DNA of 64,000 bases from Pseudomonadota bacterium (GTDB lineage Bacteria > Pseudomonadota > Gammaproteobacteria > Burkholderiales > JABEVD01): positions 61,555 to 125,554 of the forward strand of contig JAJZQY010000002.1 of assembly GCA_021806605.1 (NCBI GenBank), given 5' to 3'. Below, piece after piece: positions 29,832-40,844 of this stretch; the stretch's first letter is position 1, and each line of letters begins with the position of its first letter. Both the position numbers and the translations under genes were made by a program. Under the pieces are notes generated by a model. That model did no database searches and was not told the DNA's origin. It saw nothing but the letters and a program-made list of their open reading frames with translations.

Positions 29832-31030
29832 CTGTAGTCCAGCCCCATGGCTTCACGAACCTCCCGCATGGTTTCCTGCCCGAGGCGTCTCGCCTTTTCA
29901 CAGCCGTCTGCAATGATGCTTCGGACCAGAACCGGATCGTCGAGAAAATGCTGGGCACGCTCCCTCATAGGTTCCTGCTCCTTCAGTACAGCATCGATAA
30001 CGGGCTGCTTGCATTCGATGCATCCTATCGCAGCGCTCTGGCATCCTTTCTTGACCCAGTCGCAGGTCGCTTCATCGGAATAAACGCTGTGAAATTGCCA
30101 GACCGGGCATTTCTCGGGATCCCCGGGATCGGTGCGCCTTATTCTTGCCGGGTCTGTGGGCATCGTCCTGATTTTCTTTTCCACGCTCACCGGATCTTCC
30201 CTCAGTGAAATGGTATTGCCGTATGACTTGGACATCTTGCGCCCGTCAAGCCCCGGCATCCTTGACGCGCTCGTCAGCATGGACTGAGGCTCCACGAGAA
30301 TCATCTTTCCGCTTCCTTCCAGATAGCCGTACAGCCGTTCCCTGTCGCCTGCGCTCAGGTTCTGCTGTTCATCCAGAAGCGATTTCGCAGCTTCCAGCGC
30401 ATCCACATCCCCCTGCTCCTGGAAGCGCGCCCTGAATTCTGTATACAGCTTCCCCTTTTTCGACCCCAGCTTCTTCACGGCATCCTTTGCCTTTTCCTCG
30501 AACCCGACTTCTCGACCATAAATATGATTGAATCGCCTTGCAATTTCTCGCGTGAATTCGATATGCGGCACCTGGTCCTCTCCCACCGGCACATGGCTGG
30601 CCCGGTAGATCAGGATGTCCGCGCTTTGCAGGAGCGGGTAGCCGAGAAATCCATAAGTGGCGAGATCTTTTTCGCCCATGTTTTGCTGCTGATCCTTGTA
30701 GGTTGGAACCCTTTCCAGCCAGCCCAAGGGCGTGATCATGGAAAGAAGTAGGTGCAACTCGGCATGCTCAGGCACCCTGGACTGGATGAACAGCGTGGCC
30801 TGCGCCGGATCGACCCCTGCCGCAAGCCAGTCGATCAGCATGTCCCATACGCTATCCCCGATCACCTCCGGGGTATCATAATGCGTGGTCAGTGCGTGCC
30901 AGTCTGCGACGAAGAACAGGCAGGGGTGCTCGTGCTGCAACTTGATCCAGTTTTTGAGAACGCCGTGATAATGGCCGAGATGAAGGTGCCCCGTTGGGCG
31001 CATTCCTGACAGAATTCGGTCGGCAAACAT
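29828..31030 (-). CDS. trpS: Tryptophanyl-tRNA synthetase
   Basis: 400 residues. Class I signatures are GHLHLGHYHG (HIGH-like) near residue 15 and KMSKS in DGRKMSKSYGNTI. It charges tRNA-Trp. It is about 65 residues longer than the E. coli enzyme because of an insertion around 170-235 (KAKDAVKKLGSKKGKLYTEF), a form I know from betaproteobacteria. It sits 11 bp after the site-2 protease gene and is translationally coupled to scpA. Confidence 0.95.
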   Translation of the reverse strand: MFADRILSGMRPTGHLHLGHYHGVLKNWIKLQHEHPCLFFVADWHALTTHYDTPEVIGDSVWDMLIDWLAAGVDPAQATLFIQSRVPEHAELHLLLSMITPLGWLERVPTYKDQQQNMGEKDLATYGFLGYPLLQSADILIYRASHVPVGEDQVPHIEFTREIARRFNHIYGREVGFEEKAKDAVKKLGSKKGKLYTEFRARFQEQGDVDALEAAKSLLDEQQNLSAGDRERLYGYLEGSGKMILVEPQSMLTSASRMPGLDGRKMSKSYGNTISLREDPVSVEKKIRTMPTDPARIRRTDPGDPEKCPVWQFHSVYSDEATCDWVKKGCQSAAIGCIECKQPVIDAVLKEQEPMRERAQHFLDDPVLVRSIIADGCEKARRLGQETMREVREAMGLDYS

Positions 31031-31041
31031 TTTCTACCTTT

Positions 31042-31692
31042 TTATAAACCCAACAATTGCAAGACCAGGTTGATGACGAGATTGATCAGCGGCCCGATGA
31101 TTCCACCGAGAACGCCGGTAAAGAGCAAAGCGACAAGTATGATTATGCCGTATGGCTCGATTTTGGCAAGCTGATAGGCCTGTTTTGCAGGAAGCAGGCT
31201 GACCATCACTCTTCCGCCGTCCAGTGGAGGAATCGGCAGAAGATTGAGCATCATCAGCACGATATTGATCTTCACTCCCATGTTGGCCATGATGGAAAGC
31301 GGGGAGGCGAAATAATTTCCTGGCATCCACGTCGATAGCTTCAGCACGAATGCCCAGCACAACGCCATGATGAGATTCGATGCGGGGCCGGCAATGGCGA
31401 CCCAGAGCATGTCCTTTTTGGGATTTCTCAATGCTCCGAAATTGATCGGAACGGGCTTCGCCCAACCGAAAAGGAATCCTCCAAGGGCGAGGGAAACCAG
31501 CGGGACCAAGATCGTCCCTATCGGATCGATATGATGCATGGGATTAAGGCTGACCCTGCCTTGCCTGTAGGCAGTCATGTCGCCGAAATGCTTTGCGACA
31601 TATCCGTGAGCGGCTTCGTGGAAGGTGATTGCAAAAATGATGGGAAGGGCATAAACCGCCACCGCCTGTATGAAATTGCCGATATCCATCAT
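31042..31692 (-). CDS. Site-2 protease family (M50) membrane metalloprotease
   Basis: 216 residues, five or six hydrophobic helices. The zinc-binding HEAAH in ITFHEAAHGYVAKHFGD is near residue 24, and the distal PPLDGGRVM motif supplies the third ligand. A short S2P without PDZ domain, common in the scpAB-trpS neighbourhood; its substrate is unknown. Two adjacent ATGs (31692, 31689) overlap the yciO stop TGA, so the genes are coupled. Confidence 0.88.
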   Translation of the reverse strand: MMDIGNFIQAVAVYALPIIFAITFHEAAHGYVAKHFGDMTAYRQGRVSLNPMHHIDPIGTILVPLVSLALGGFLFGWAKPVPINFGALRNPKKDMLWVAIAGPASNLIMALCWAFVLKLSTWMPGNYFASPLSIMANMGVKINIVLMMLNLLPIPPLDGGRVMVSLLPAKQAYQLAKIEPYGIIILVALLFTGVLGGIIGPLINLVINLVLQLLGL

Positions 31693-32315
31693 GCCATTCC
31701 AAAGGGGGAAAGGGAGCCATTTCCCTTTCTCAGTAAAATAGGGGGGTCTTCCGTCAAGTCGATCACCGTGGTCATTTCGATCCCGCATGCACCGCCGTCG
31801 ATGATGAGATCGATCTGGTTCTGCAGCCTTTCCCGGATCGATTCCGCATCGCTGAGCGGAAAGTCGTCCCCGGGCAGAAGCAGCGTCGAACTCAGCAGCG
31901 GCTCGCCGAGCGCATCGAGCAGATTTCGGACCACGATATTGTCTGGAACCCTGATGCCTATCGTATTGCGCTTGGGATGCTGCAATCTTTTTGGGACCTC
32001 GCGGGTTGCCTTGAGGATGAACGTATAACTTCCCGGGGTGGAGGATTTGAGCAGCCGGTATTGCCTGTTGTCGACCTGGGCGTAATGGGAAATGCTGGAA
32101 AGATCCTGGCAGACCAGCGTGAAATGGTGTTTGTCGTCTACGCCCCTGATCGAACGGATCCTCGCCATGGCCTCCTTGTCCCCGATTTTGCACCCCAGGG
32201 CATAACAGGAGTCGGTGGGATAGGCGATCACGCCGCCACCATTCACGATTTCGATTGCCTGCCTGATCAGGCGCTGCTGCGGATTTTGAGGATGGATGGA
32301 AAAAAATTGCGCCAT
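31689..32315 (-). CDS. YciO/TsaC-family (Sua5-like) protein, L-threonylcarbamoyladenylate synthase type
   Basis: 208 residues. Motifs GGGVIAYPTDSCYALGC, KHHFTLVCQDLS, PGSYTFIL and RVPDN are characteristic of the YrdC fold that binds RNA and ATP. The KHHF in place of K-R-P is typical of the YciO branch, whose role is less sure than that of TsaC. The ATG at 32315 shares its A with the stop of the PHP gene (TGATG), so translation is coupled. In E. coli yciO also neighbours trpH. Confidence 0.87.
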   Translation of the reverse strand: MAQFFSIHPQNPQQRLIRQAIEIVNGGGVIAYPTDSCYALGCKIGDKEAMARIRSIRGVDDKHHFTLVCQDLSSISHYAQVDNRQYRLLKSSTPGSYTFILKATREVPKRLQHPKRNTIGIRVPDNIVVRNLLDALGEPLLSSTLLLPGDDFPLSDAESIRERLQNQIDLIIDGGACGIEMTTVIDLTEDPPILLRKGNGSLSPFGMA

Positions 32316-33148
32316 CAGCCAAATGCCTCCCAGATCGGACGGCATCCTGCCGGTAAGGCGGGAAGCTTGCCGACATCCATTCTGCTCTCCGAAGGGCTGT
32401 GAAAATCGGAGCCGACTGAGGCAAGGAGATCGAAGCGCTTTGCAAAATCGCAAAACCGCAAGGCCATATCCAGGGTATGGCTTGAAGTCACGACTTCTAT
32501 GCCATTGCCGCCGGCTTCGATGAATTCGGCAAGAAGCGCCTTCAGCGCGGCTGCGCTCAAGTCATAACGCCCGGGATGCGCGATCACGGCAACTCCCCCG
32601 CTTTTTTTGATCCATCCCACCGCCGCATTCAATTCGGCCCACTGATGCGAAACATACCCGGGCCTGCCATGCACCAGAAACTTCCTGAATACGCCCTGGA
32701 TGTCCTTGGCATGACCTTTTTCGACAAGAAATCGCGCAAAATGAGTTCGTCCGATCAAATTCTTGTTGGAAGCATACGCGTAGGCACCTTCGAGGCTGCC
32801 GGAAATTCCGGCACGCGACAGCCCGTCCGCCATCAGCCGGGCACGCACCATGCGCCCTTCCCTGATCGAATCGAGTCCATGCCTGAGTTCGGCATGATCT
32901 GGATCGATGCCCAGTCCGACGATATGCAGGGTTTTCCCGCGCCAGGTCACGGAAACTTCGACGCCGTTGATGAATTCGATGCCCAGCTCTTCTGCGGTAC
33001 GCCGTGCATCGCCGAGCCCATCGCAATCGTCGTGATCGGTCAGCGCGAGCATCTCGACGCCGTTTCCGGCAGCGCGTGCGACCAGATCGCTGGGAGAAAG
33101 TACACCGTCCGAAATTATGGAATGGCAATGCAGATCGATATTTGACAT
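32315..33148 (-). CDS. PHP-domain 5'-3' exoribonuclease / nucleotidase (RNase AM, TrpH/YciV)
   Basis: 277 residues from ATG 33148 (SNIDLHCHSIISDGVLSP). PHP metal motifs are present: HCHS at residues 6-9, TDHDDCDG near 36, the ENGVEV-like FINGVEVSVTW, AHPGRYDL, and the final GSDFHSP. The E. coli relative matures the 5' end of 23S rRNA and degrades short RNA. It heads the rnm-yciO-S2P-trpS-scpA-scpB run. Confidence 0.87.
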   Translation of the reverse strand: MSNIDLHCHSIISDGVLSPSDLVARAAGNGVEMLALTDHDDCDGLGDARRTAEELGIEFINGVEVSVTWRGKTLHIVGLGIDPDHAELRHGLDSIREGRMVRARLMADGLSRAGISGSLEGAYAYASNKNLIGRTHFARFLVEKGHAKDIQGVFRKFLVHGRPGYVSHQWAELNAAVGWIKKSGGVAVIAHPGRYDLSAAALKALLAEFIEAGGNGIEVVTSSHTLDMALRFCDFAKRFDLLASVGSDFHSPSESRMDVGKLPALPAGCRPIWEAFG

Positions 33149-33232
33149 GAATGGGCGTCTGTGTGGAATCTCGATCATATCAAATCGGGCACATATTCAA
33201 AAATGTTTTATAATGGTTCGGAGGATGGAATC

Positions 33233-33577
33233 ATGCAAGTCGTTCCTGTAAATTCGCCGCCACCCCAGCAAAAACGGAATGAGCCGGAAGTCAAAGGCAT
33301 CGTTCCCGCACAGCCATTGAAGGAAGAGGCCACTCAGCCCCTGGCGCCATTCGTCTTCGACTTCAAGCCGCGACAGGCACCTCGCCCCTCTCCCAAAATG
33401 CAGATCAAGGAACAACACGAACCTGTCTTCCACGAGCGCAGCACGGAAGAGCGGCGACGGTATTGCAGGAGATTGCAGAACAACCTGTTCCTTTACGAGG
33501 TCAGAATGGTGAACGACAGGCGCAGAAGAAATCAGCGAAGGGACGACATCACTACCGCGATCGACGAGATCGCCTGA
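33233..33577 (+). CDS. Hypothetical proline- and arginine-rich protein, 114 aa
   Basis: No family recognised. The start at 33233 follows GGAGGA with about 7-nt spacing, better than the in-frame ATGs further upstream. The N-terminal half is low-complexity with prolines (NSPPPQQK, APFVFDFKPRQAPRPSP). The C-terminal half is strongly basic and helical (STEERRRYCRRLQNN, VNDRRRRNQRRDD). No signal or membrane helix. It could bind nucleic acid or an acidic partner, which is inference from charge only. Convergent with the DUF2802 gene (1-bp gap). Confidence 0.6.
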   Translation: MQVVPVNSPPPQQKRNEPEVKGIVPAQPLKEEATQPLAPFVFDFKPRQAPRPSPKMQIKEQHEPVFHERSTEERRRYCRRLQNNLFLYEVRMVNDRRRRNQRRDDITTAIDEIA

Positions 33578-33578
33578 A

Positions 33579-33995
33579 TCAGAGACTCTTCCCCTTGTGC
33601 AGGGAAGCAATCAGCTCGGCCTCACCCTTGGATATGTCGCAGGCGACTGCGATCTCGGCCGGCCCCAGGCCCTGCCTGACCATCCTGATCGCTTGCGAAT
33701 AAGGTGCCGGGGCTTCGCTCTCCACCCTCAGCCTGTCGATCTCCTTCTGCATTGATGCGACATGATCACGCAACTCGGACAGTTCTTCCCTGAGCGCATC
33801 AAGGCCGGTTTTCTCAAGGCGCAATTCGGGAGCATGATATGCTTCATGGGCTTGGCGCACTTCATGAACCGGTCTCGGCCTGGGCTTTCTGGATGCGCGC
33901 AGGAACGCGAGCAGTTCCACGGCAACATAAAGCGCCAGCGCGACGATGGAACCTATCAGGAATTCACGCCAGGTAAAGGACTGCATCGCATCCAT
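33579..33995 (-). CDS. DUF2802-type membrane-anchored protein
   Basis: 138 residues. One N-terminal membrane helix (about 11-31), a linker with a coiled coil (LDALREELSELRDHVASMQKEIDRLRV), and a C-terminal 50-residue HTH-like segment SQAIRMVRQGLGPAEIAVACDISKGEAELIASLH (shown in two conserved parts in this family). Matches DUF2802, often seen near motility or signalling genes; no function established to my knowledge. Confidence 0.7.
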   Translation of the reverse strand: MDAMQSFTWREFLIGSIVALALYVAVELLAFLRASRKPRPRPVHEVRQAHEAYHAPELRLEKTGLDALREELSELRDHVASMQKEIDRLRVESEAPAPYSQAIRMVRQGLGPAEIAVACDISKGEAELIASLHKGKSL

Positions 33996-34031
33996 AATAT
34001 GCCGAAATTTCAGATATTAACAGGCGGGCCG

Positions 34032-35450
34032 TCAAATGTGTAGTGCCCGGCCATCTACCGCGAGAGATGCTTCATGCAGCGCCTCGCCAAGCGAAGGGTG
34101 GGCATGTATCGTCCGCGCGATATCCTCACTGGAAGCCGAGAAGGCCATCGCGACAACCGCCTCTGAAATCAGCTCCGATGCGAATGGACCGATGATGTGG
34201 ACGCCAAGCACGCTGTCCGTTTTCGCATCCGCCAGCATTTTGACGAAACCTCGCGCATCCCCAAGCGCCTGCGCCCTCCCGTTCGCCGAAAACGGAAATT
34301 GCCCGGTACGGTATTCGACCCCTTCCGATCTGAGCTGCCGCTCCGTTTTCCCGACCCAGGCAATTTCGGGTGAAGTATAGATGACCCAGGGCATGAGATG
34401 GGGATCGATTTCAGGCTTCTGACCGGCGACCAATTCCGCAACCATTGCGCCTTCTTCGGAAGCCTTGTGCGCAAGCATCGCGCCTTGCACGACATCCCCG
34501 ACGGCATAGACATTCGGCAGATTCGTCCTGCAATGCCTGTCGACTGCAATGAAACCGCGCTCGTCGAGCGCAAGCCCCAAATCGTCATTCGCGACTGCTT
34601 GCGAATTCGGAACCCTGCCTGCGGCGACGATCAGCCTGTCGAAGTCCTGCTCGATTGCCCCGCCAGAATTCTCATAGTTTACATTAACTGACGATTCTAT
34701 CTCTTTTATAGACAATATTTTTATCCCGAGATTGATCGTCCATCCCGCTTCCTTGCGAAATTGCTTCAGCGCCTCCTTCGAAATTTTCTCATCGGCAAGG
34801 GGAAGGAATTCCGGCGAGGCTTCGAGCAGCACCACTTCGCTCCCCAGCCGCCTCCATACGCTGCCGAGTTCGAGTCCGATGACCCCTGCCCCGATGATTC
34901 CCAGCTTCCTCGGGATTTCCTCGAATGCGAGCGCTCCGCTGCTGTCGACGATCCTGTTCCCGAAAGTTGCACCTTCCAGTGTTCTTGGGGAGGATCCTGT
35001 CGCGATGATGACGTGCTTCGCTTCCAGAAGCTCTGTCTTGTCCCCCGACGCAACTTCAAGGATGCAATGCTCGCCGACGGATTTGAGGCGGGCGCGCCCC
35101 AGAATCGATTCGACCCCGTTCTTCCTGAAAAGAAAGGCAATCCCGCTGGTATGGGCATCGACGATGCTGCTTTTTCTCGCCTGCATTTTGGCTAGATCGA
35201 CAGCCATTTCATTGATCAGGATGCCGTGGGAAGCATATTTCGTCCTGGCTTTCTCATAATTTTCCGAGGATTCGAGAAGCGCCTTGGAGGGAATGCAGCC
35301 CACATTGAGGCAGGTTCCTCCGAGCGCGGGCCTGCCGTCCTTTTCACGATCGTCGACGCAGACCGTCTTCAATCCCAACTGGGCGCAGCGTATCGCCGCA
35401 ACGTAGCCGCCGGGTCCTGCGCCTATCACGGCGACATCGCATGTTTTCAT
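34032..35450 (-). CDS. lpdA: Dihydrolipoamide dehydrogenase (E3)
   Basis: 472 residues from ATG 35450 (MKTCDVAVIGAGPGGYVAAI). FAD-binding GxGxxG, redox disulfide GGTCLNVGCIPSK, NAD-binding IGAGVIGLELGSVW and the catalytic His block HAHPSLGEAL are intact. Re-oxidises dihydrolipoyl groups on SucB with NAD. It is the last gene of the TCA operon and starts 1 bp after the sucB stop, so it is dedicated to the 2-oxoglutarate complex. Confidence 0.96.
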   Translation of the reverse strand: MKTCDVAVIGAGPGGYVAAIRCAQLGLKTVCVDDREKDGRPALGGTCLNVGCIPSKALLESSENYEKARTKYASHGILINEMAVDLAKMQARKSSIVDAHTSGIAFLFRKNGVESILGRARLKSVGEHCILEVASGDKTELLEAKHVIIATGSSPRTLEGATFGNRIVDSSGALAFEEIPRKLGIIGAGVIGLELGSVWRRLGSEVVLLEASPEFLPLADEKISKEALKQFRKEAGWTINLGIKILSIKEIESSVNVNYENSGGAIEQDFDRLIVAAGRVPNSQAVANDDLGLALDERGFIAVDRHCRTNLPNVYAVGDVVQGAMLAHKASEEGAMVAELVAGQKPEIDPHLMPWVIYTSPEIAWVGKTERQLRSEGVEYRTGQFPFSANGRAQALGDARGFVKMLADAKTDSVLGVHIIGPFASELISEAVVAMAFSASSEDIARTIHAHPSLGEALHEASLAVDGRALHI

Positions 35451-35451
35451 T

Positions 35452-36579
35452 TCAGAGATCAAGAAGAAGCCTGGCCGGATCTTCCAGATCTTCCTTGATC
35501 GCAACCAGAGACTGGACTGCTTCCCGGCCGTCTATGAGCCTGTGATCGTAGGAAAGCGCAAGATAGATTATCGGGCGAATGACAATCTCGCCGTTTTCGA
35601 CGACAGGCCTGTCCTTCATCGCATGGATGCCGAGAATCGCGCTCTGCGGCGGATTGATGATGGGCGTGGAAAGCATCGACCCGAAAATACCACCGTTCGT
35701 GATCGAAAATGTCCCGCCCTCGAGTTCCTCTACGGCAAGCTTTCCTTCCTTCGCGCGTTTGCCGAAATCGGCGACACCCTTTTCGATATCCTCGAAGGAC
35801 AGGGAATCGGCATTGCGCAGCACGGGCACGACGAGTCCTCGCTCCGTTCCGACTGCAATGCCGATATCGTAATAATCATGATAAACGATGTCATTGCCTT
35901 CTATCGAAGCATTGAGCACGGGAAACTGCTTGAGGGCGGAAACGGCGGCCTTGACGAAAAAGGACATGAACCCGAGCTTGATGCCGTGCTCTTTCTCGAA
36001 TTGCTCCTTGTAGCGGTTGCGCAGATCGACGACTGCCCGCATGCTGACTTCGTTGAAGGTGGTGAGGATTGCGGCATTTCTCTGGGATTCGAGCAGCCTT
36101 TGCGCAACCCTTGCCCTGATGCGGGACATCGGCGCGCGCCTTTCTGCCCTTTGCCCGCTTTCAGGAATGGCCTCTTCCTTCTTGGGATGCATCACATCTG
36201 CCTTGGTGATGCGGCCTCCCCGCCCCGTGCCCCGAATTTCGGTGACATCGACGCCGAGTTCCGCTGCGTGCTTTTTCGCCGCAGGCATGAGGACGGGCTT
36301 CTCGGGTTCGGCTGACGCCTGCTTCGCTTTTGGTTTCTCCGCTGCCGTATCCAGCAGGGCGATGACTTCACCGCTCGTCACCACCGCCCCCTCTTCCTTG
36401 AATATTTTCGAGAGCACGCCGCTCTGGATTGCAGGCAATTCCAGGACGACCTTGTCGGTTTCGATGTCGATCAGATTTTCACCGCGCTCGACATCATCGC
36501 CTTCGCGTTTGTGCCAGGAAAGCAGGGTGGCCTCCGATACAGATTCCGAAAGCTGGGGGACTTTTACTTCGATCTGCAT
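35452..36579 (-). CDS. sucB: 2-oxoglutarate dehydrogenase E2, dihydrolipoyl succinyltransferase
   Basis: 375 residues from ATG 36579 ([20 protein letters not shown]). One lipoyl domain with the modified lysine in [10 protein letters not shown], a peripheral-subunit-binding domain ([20 protein letters not shown]) and the catalytic domain ending with [13 protein letters not shown]. The length is slightly short for SucB because of a compact linker. Transfers succinyl groups to CoA. 16 bp after sucA. Confidence 0.95.
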   Translation of the reverse strand: MQIEVKVPQLSESVSEATLLSWHKREGDDVERGENLIDIETDKVVLELPAIQSGVLSKIFKEEGAVVTSGEVIALLDTAAEKPKAKQASAEPEKPVLMPAAKKHAAELGVDVTEIRGTGRGGRITKADVMHPKKEEAIPESGQRAERRAPMSRIRARVAQRLLESQRNAAILTTFNEVSMRAVVDLRNRYKEQFEKEHGIKLGFMSFFVKAAVSALKQFPVLNASIEGNDIVYHDYYDIGIAVGTERGLVVPVLRNADSLSFEDIEKGVADFGKRAKEGKLAVEELEGGTFSITNGGIFGSMLSTPIINPPQSAILGIHAMKDRPVVENGEIVIRPIIYLALSYDHRLIDGREAVQSLVAIKEDLEDPARLLLDL

Positions 36580-36595
36580 GATCTCTCCGAATGGT

Positions 36596-39304
36596 TCAGG
36601 CAAAGGCAGCGTCGACCAGTTCCTTCTGCCTTGCCAGATATTTTGCATAATAGCCCGCAGCGGGAGAAGCGGAAGAAGGACGCATCGAGGAAAGGAGCAT
36701 TTGCTGCGGCAACAGGTGTCTCAAAAGGTAATGTTCAAGGTGGTGCCATGCTCCCTGATTCTTCGGTTCTTCCTGGCACCACAGAATTTCCCGTGCATTG
36801 CCGTAACGCGCAAGCATCGCCTTGAAGTCGTCGTGAGGAAAGGGATAGAGCTGATTGATTCTGACGATGGCGATATCGGTGATTTGCTTCTCCCGTCTCG
36901 CATTGACGAGATCGAAATACACCTTTCCCGCGCAGCATATGACTCGCCTGACTTGATCCGCTTCGATCCCAGGCTCGGTTTCTCCGGTCACGGGCTGGAA
37001 TTTCCCTTCCGCAAGTTCTTCGAGTCCGGACACCGAATCCTTGTGCCTTAGCAGGCTTTTCGGCGTGAACAGAACAAGCGGCCTGCGGTAGGGACGGAGC
37101 ATCTGCCTGCGCAAAAGATGGAACATCTGGGCGGGCGTGGAGGGCATGCAGACCTGGATATTGTAGTCCGCGCACAGCTGCAGGTAGCGCTCTAGGCGTC
37201 CCGATGAATGCTCTGGACCCTGGCCTTCATGGCCGTGCGGCAGCATCATGACGAGCCCGCACAATCTCCCCCATTTCGCTTCTCCGGAGGTAATGAACTG
37301 ATCAATCACGACCTGTGCGCCGTTGGCGAAATCGCCGAACTGCGCTTCCCATATCACCAGCTCGTCAGGCTCAGCCGTAGCATAGCCGTATTCGAAACCG
37401 AGCACCGCTTCCTCGGAAAGAACCGAATCTATCGCGGCGAAATCCGGCTGCCCTGCTGCGATATGCTGAAGCGGAATGTAGATTCCCTCGTCCCATTTCT
37501 CCCTGTTCTGATCATGCAGCACGGCATGTCTGTGGAAGAAGGTGCCTCGCCCCACGTCCTGGCCGGAAATCCTGACCGGGAATCCTGCTTCCAGAAGCGT
37601 GGCATAAGCGAGATTCTCCGCCATTCCCCAGTCGAGCGGAATTTTTCCCTGCCCCATTTCACGTCTGTCGGATATTATTTTTTCAACTCTGGGGTGCAGC
37701 CTGAAATTGTCCGGAATATCGGTCAATTTCGCGGAAAGCCGCTTCAGGTCGTCAATTCCGATCGAGGTGTCGTCGTTCTCGTTCCATTTGGTGCCACGGA
37801 ATCTGGACCAGTCAGAAGAATGAGGGTTTTTCACTCCCTTGAGGAAATCGGAATTGGGATGCTCCCCCCTGTCCATGGCCGCCCTGAAATCCTCGGCCAC
37901 CCTGTCTGCTTCCCCCTGTTCGATGACGCCCGCTTTTTCCAGCTTTTCCGCATAACGCCTGGGCGTTCCGGGGTGGGCATTGACGATCTTGTACATCAGC
38001 GGCTGCGTCACGAGCGGCTCATCCTGCTCGTTGTGTCCATGACGCCTGAAACAGACCATGTCGATGATCACGTCCTTCTGGAATTCGTTCCTGAAATCGA
38101 ATGCAATCTCGGTTGCCATCAGGAGCGCTTCCGGGTCGTCAGCATTGACGTGGAAAATCGGTGCTTCCACCATTTTTCCCACATCGCTGCAGTAAATGGT
38201 GGAACGGGTATCCCTGGGATCAGATGTGGTGAAGCCGATCTGGTTGTTGATGATGACGTGAACTGTGCCGCCGGTGCCGTAGCCTCGCGTCTTGGAAAGG
38301 TTGAGCGTTTCCATGACCACGCCCTGGCCGGAAAATGCGGCATCCCCATGGATCAGGATGGGCAGCACCTGCTTTCCCTCGAAATCCTTGCGCCGATGCT
38401 GCCTCGCGCGCACCGAGCCTTCCACCACCGGATTGACGATTTCGAGGTGCGAAGGATTGAAGGCAAGCGTCACGTGCATGGGGCCGCCTTCTGTCATGAT
38501 GTCGGAGGAGAATCCCTGGTGATACTTGACGTCTCCCGAACTCAGTTCAGCCGCCTCCTTTCCCTCGAACTCGGAGAAAAGCTCCATCGGCATCTTTCCC
38601 ATGGTGTTGACCAGCACGTTCAGCCTTCCCCGGTGGGCCATGCCGATCACGACTTCGCGTACGCCATTCGATCCTGCGCGCTGCAATAGCCTGTCAAGAA
38701 GGGGAATCAGGCTGTCTCCGCCTTCCAGCGAAAAACGCTTCTGCCCGACATAGCGGACATGCAGATAGCGCTCCAGCGTCTCGGCTTCGGTCAGCCTCTG
38801 CAAAATGCGCTTTCGGTATTCAGGGGAAAAATCCGGCTGGGAACGACTGCCTTCCAGCCTCGCCTGTATCCAGCGCTTCTGGGTATTTTCGCTGATGTAC
38901 ATGTATTCGACGCCGAGCGAACCGCAATAGGTTTTCTTCAGCGCATCCAGAATATCCCGCAACGTCGCCTTTTCCGGTCCGACGAAAGAGCCCGTGTTGA
39001 AAACGACATCCATGTCTGCGTCGCCCAGGCCGTAATGAGCCGGATCGAGTTCGGGCGTCGCCGGATTTTCGATATGCTTCAGGGGGTCGAGATCGGCCTG
39101 GCGCAGTCCCAGGAAGCGGTAGGCATTAATGAGCTGGAGCACCGAAATCTGCCTGCGGTCCGATGGCGCCACCATTTCCGGCTGGGGCAACTGGGCGAAA
39201 CGGCTGCGCCAGCCTTGCGGAACCGAATCCGGATTTTCGAGGTAATCTCTGAAAAGCGCATCGACATAAGCCGCATTCGCGCCATTCAGCCAGGAGTCCC
39301 TCAT
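36596..39304 (-). CDS. sucA: 2-oxoglutarate dehydrogenase E1 component
   Basis: 902 residues, thiamine diphosphate enzyme. Recognised pieces: N-terminal E2-binding start ([20 protein letters not shown]), [16 protein letters not shown], the ThDP/Mg site [18 protein letters not shown], and the C-terminal domain ([29 protein letters not shown]). Decarboxylates 2-oxoglutarate. Its presence means the TCA cycle is potentially complete, which is notable if the organism is an autotroph. 4 bp after gltA. Confidence 0.96.
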   Translation of the reverse strand: MRDSWLNGANAAYVDALFRDYLENPDSVPQGWRSRFAQLPQPEMVAPSDRRQISVLQLINAYRFLGLRQADLDPLKHIENPATPELDPAHYGLGDADMDVVFNTGSFVGPEKATLRDILDALKKTYCGSLGVEYMYISENTQKRWIQARLEGSRSQPDFSPEYRKRILQRLTEAETLERYLHVRYVGQKRFSLEGGDSLIPLLDRLLQRAGSNGVREVVIGMAHRGRLNVLVNTMGKMPMELFSEFEGKEAAELSSGDVKYHQGFSSDIMTEGGPMHVTLAFNPSHLEIVNPVVEGSVRARQHRRKDFEGKQVLPILIHGDAAFSGQGVVMETLNLSKTRGYGTGGTVHVIINNQIGFTTSDPRDTRSTIYCSDVGKMVEAPIFHVNADDPEALLMATEIAFDFRNEFQKDVIIDMVCFRRHGHNEQDEPLVTQPLMYKIVNAHPGTPRRYAEKLEKAGVIEQGEADRVAEDFRAAMDRGEHPNSDFLKGVKNPHSSDWSRFRGTKWNENDDTSIGIDDLKRLSAKLTDIPDNFRLHPRVEKIISDRREMGQGKIPLDWGMAENLAYATLLEAGFPVRISGQDVGRGTFFHRHAVLHDQNREKWDEGIYIPLQHIAAGQPDFAAIDSVLSEEAVLGFEYGYATAEPDELVIWEAQFGDFANGAQVVIDQFITSGEAKWGRLCGLVMMLPHGHEGQGPEHSSGRLERYLQLCADYNIQVCMPSTPAQMFHLLRRQMLRPYRRPLVLFTPKSLLRHKDSVSGLEELAEGKFQPVTGETEPGIEADQVRRVICCAGKVYFDLVNARREKQITDIAIVRINQLYPFPHDDFKAMLARYGNAREILWCQEEPKNQGAWHHLEHYLLRHLLPQQMLLSSMRPSSASPAAGYYAKYLARQKELVDAAFA

Positions 39305-39308
39305 AGGA

Positions 39309-40607
39309 CTACCCGCGCTCCCGGGCCGGCCTGTAGTCCCGCTTCGCAGGCCCGCGATAGAGCTGCCTCGGCCTGCCTATCTTGCGCTCGGCATCCGAGA
39401 TCATTTCATTCCACTGCGATATCCAGCCTATCGTCCTCGCAATCGCGAATATCACGGTGAACATGTTGAGCGGGACATTGAGCGCCTTCAGCACGATTCC
39501 GGAATAAAAGTCGACGTTGGGATAGAGTTTGCGCTCGATGAAATACTCGTCCTGGAGCGCCACCCGCTCCAGCTCCATTGCCATTTCAAACAGCTTGTCG
39601 TTCTGCAGCCCGAGTTCGGCAAGCACCTCATAGCAAGTCTCGCGCATCACCTTGGCGCGAGGATCCATGTTCTTGTATACCCGGTGGCCGAAGCCCATCA
39701 GGCGGAAACTGTCCTTCCTGTCCTTGGCGCGTGCGACGAATTTCGGAATCTGCGAAATATCCCCGATCTCGTCCAGCATCTTGAGCACCGCTTCGTTGGC
39801 TCCACCGTGCGCAGGTCCCCACAGCGCGGCGATTCCGGCCGAAGTGCAGGCGAAGGGATTCGCCCCGGACGAGCCCGCCAGCCTCACCGTCGAAGTCGAA
39901 GCATTTTGCTCATGATCCGCATGCAGGATGAATATGCGCTCCAGGGCCTTCACGATCCGGGGATTGGCCGCATATTCCTCGCAGGGGGTGGCGAACATCA
40001 TGTAGAGGAAATTCTCCACGTAACCGAGCTTGTTGTTCGGATACATGAAAGGATGACCGATGTTGTACTTGTAGCACATCGCCGCGATGGTCGGCACCTT
40101 GGCGATCAGCCGCAAGGCTGAAACCTTCCTGTGCTCTGGATTGCTGATATCGAGCGAATCGTGATAGAAGGCGGACAGGGCCCCAACCACCCCCACCATC
40201 ACTGCCATGGGATGGGCATCGCGCCTGAATCCCTTGTAGAAGGTCATCAGCTGATCGTGAACCATGGTCCGGCGCTTGATTTCGCGTTCGAATTTTTCGT
40301 TTTCGGCCTCGCTGGGCAGCTCTCCGTTTAGCAGAAGATAGCAAACCTCGAGATAGCTTGATTGTTCGGCGAGCTGCTCGATCGGATAACCCCTGTAGTA
40401 GAGATGGCCGGCATCGCCGTCGATGTAGGTGATGCCCGAACTGCAGCTCGCGGTGGACAGGAAGCCAGGATCGTAGGTGAACATCCCGGTTTTCGCGAGA
40501 TTCCTGATGTCGATCACATCCGGACCGAGCGTACCCGCCATGATCGGCAATTCGATCTGCGGCGTTCCGTCGTTGAAAGACAGGGTTGCGATGCGTTTTT
40601 TTTCCAT
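39309..40607 (-). CDS. gltA: Citrate synthase (type II)
   Basis: 432 residues, matching the NADH-sensitive hexameric type II length. Catalytic histidines are in [11 protein letters not shown] and GFGHRVYK. The N-terminal small beta domain ([21 protein letters not shown]) is also typical of type II. Feeds acetyl-CoA and oxaloacetate into the cycle encoded around it. ATG at 40607, 15 bp after sdhE. Confidence 0.96.
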   Translation of the reverse strand: MEKKRIATLSFNDGTPQIELPIMAGTLGPDVIDIRNLAKTGMFTYDPGFLSTASCSSGITYIDGDAGHLYYRGYPIEQLAEQSSYLEVCYLLLNGELPSEAENEKFEREIKRRTMVHDQLMTFYKGFRRDAHPMAVMVGVVGALSAFYHDSLDISNPEHRKVSALRLIAKVPTIAAMCYKYNIGHPFMYPNNKLGYVENFLYMMFATPCEEYAANPRIVKALERIFILHADHEQNASTSTVRLAGSSGANPFACTSAGIAALWGPAHGGANEAVLKMLDEIGDISQIPKFVARAKDRKDSFRLMGFGHRVYKNMDPRAKVMRETCYEVLAELGLQNDKLFEMAMELERVALQDEYFIERKLYPNVDFYSGIVLKALNVPLNMFTVIFAIARTIGWISQWNEMISDAERKIGRPRQLYRGPAKRDYRPARERG

Positions 40608-40622
40608 GATTGTTCCGTTACA

Positions 40623-40844
40623 TCAATTCATTCTGATGAGTTCCAGCAGAGGTTTTTCGACCGCTTCCGGCTCTCCCTTCCCCGTTATGATATCCCAGAG
40701 TTCCGCATCCGGGTATTCGAGCAGGCCAAGATAGGCTTTCGCCTGATCCTCGCTCAGCCTTGCCTCATGCCTGTCGAGGAATCTCCCGAGCACGATGTCG
40801 AGCTCCAGCATCCCGCGCCTGGAACGCCAGCGTAGCTCGCTCAT
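40623..40844 (-). CDS. sdhE: FAD assembly factor SdhE
   Basis: 73 residues from ATG 40844, overlapping the sdhB stop (ATGA). The family hallmark RRGMLELD (RGxxE) near residue 9 and the Tyr-Pro-Asp-xx-Leu segment EYPDAELW are present. Promotes covalent flavin attachment to SdhA, encoded two genes upstream. Confidence 0.93.
   Translation of the reverse strand: MSELRWRSRRGMLELDIVLGRFLDRHEARLSEDQAKAYLGLLEYPDAELWDIITGKGEPEAVEKPLLELIRMN

Noticed and set aside
32316..32445. 467-codon frame joining the site-2 protease to upstream sequence
   Set aside because: The added part runs antisense-like through yciO in another frame; the protease family begins at MDIGNF and the ATGs at 31692/31689 overlap the yciO stop.
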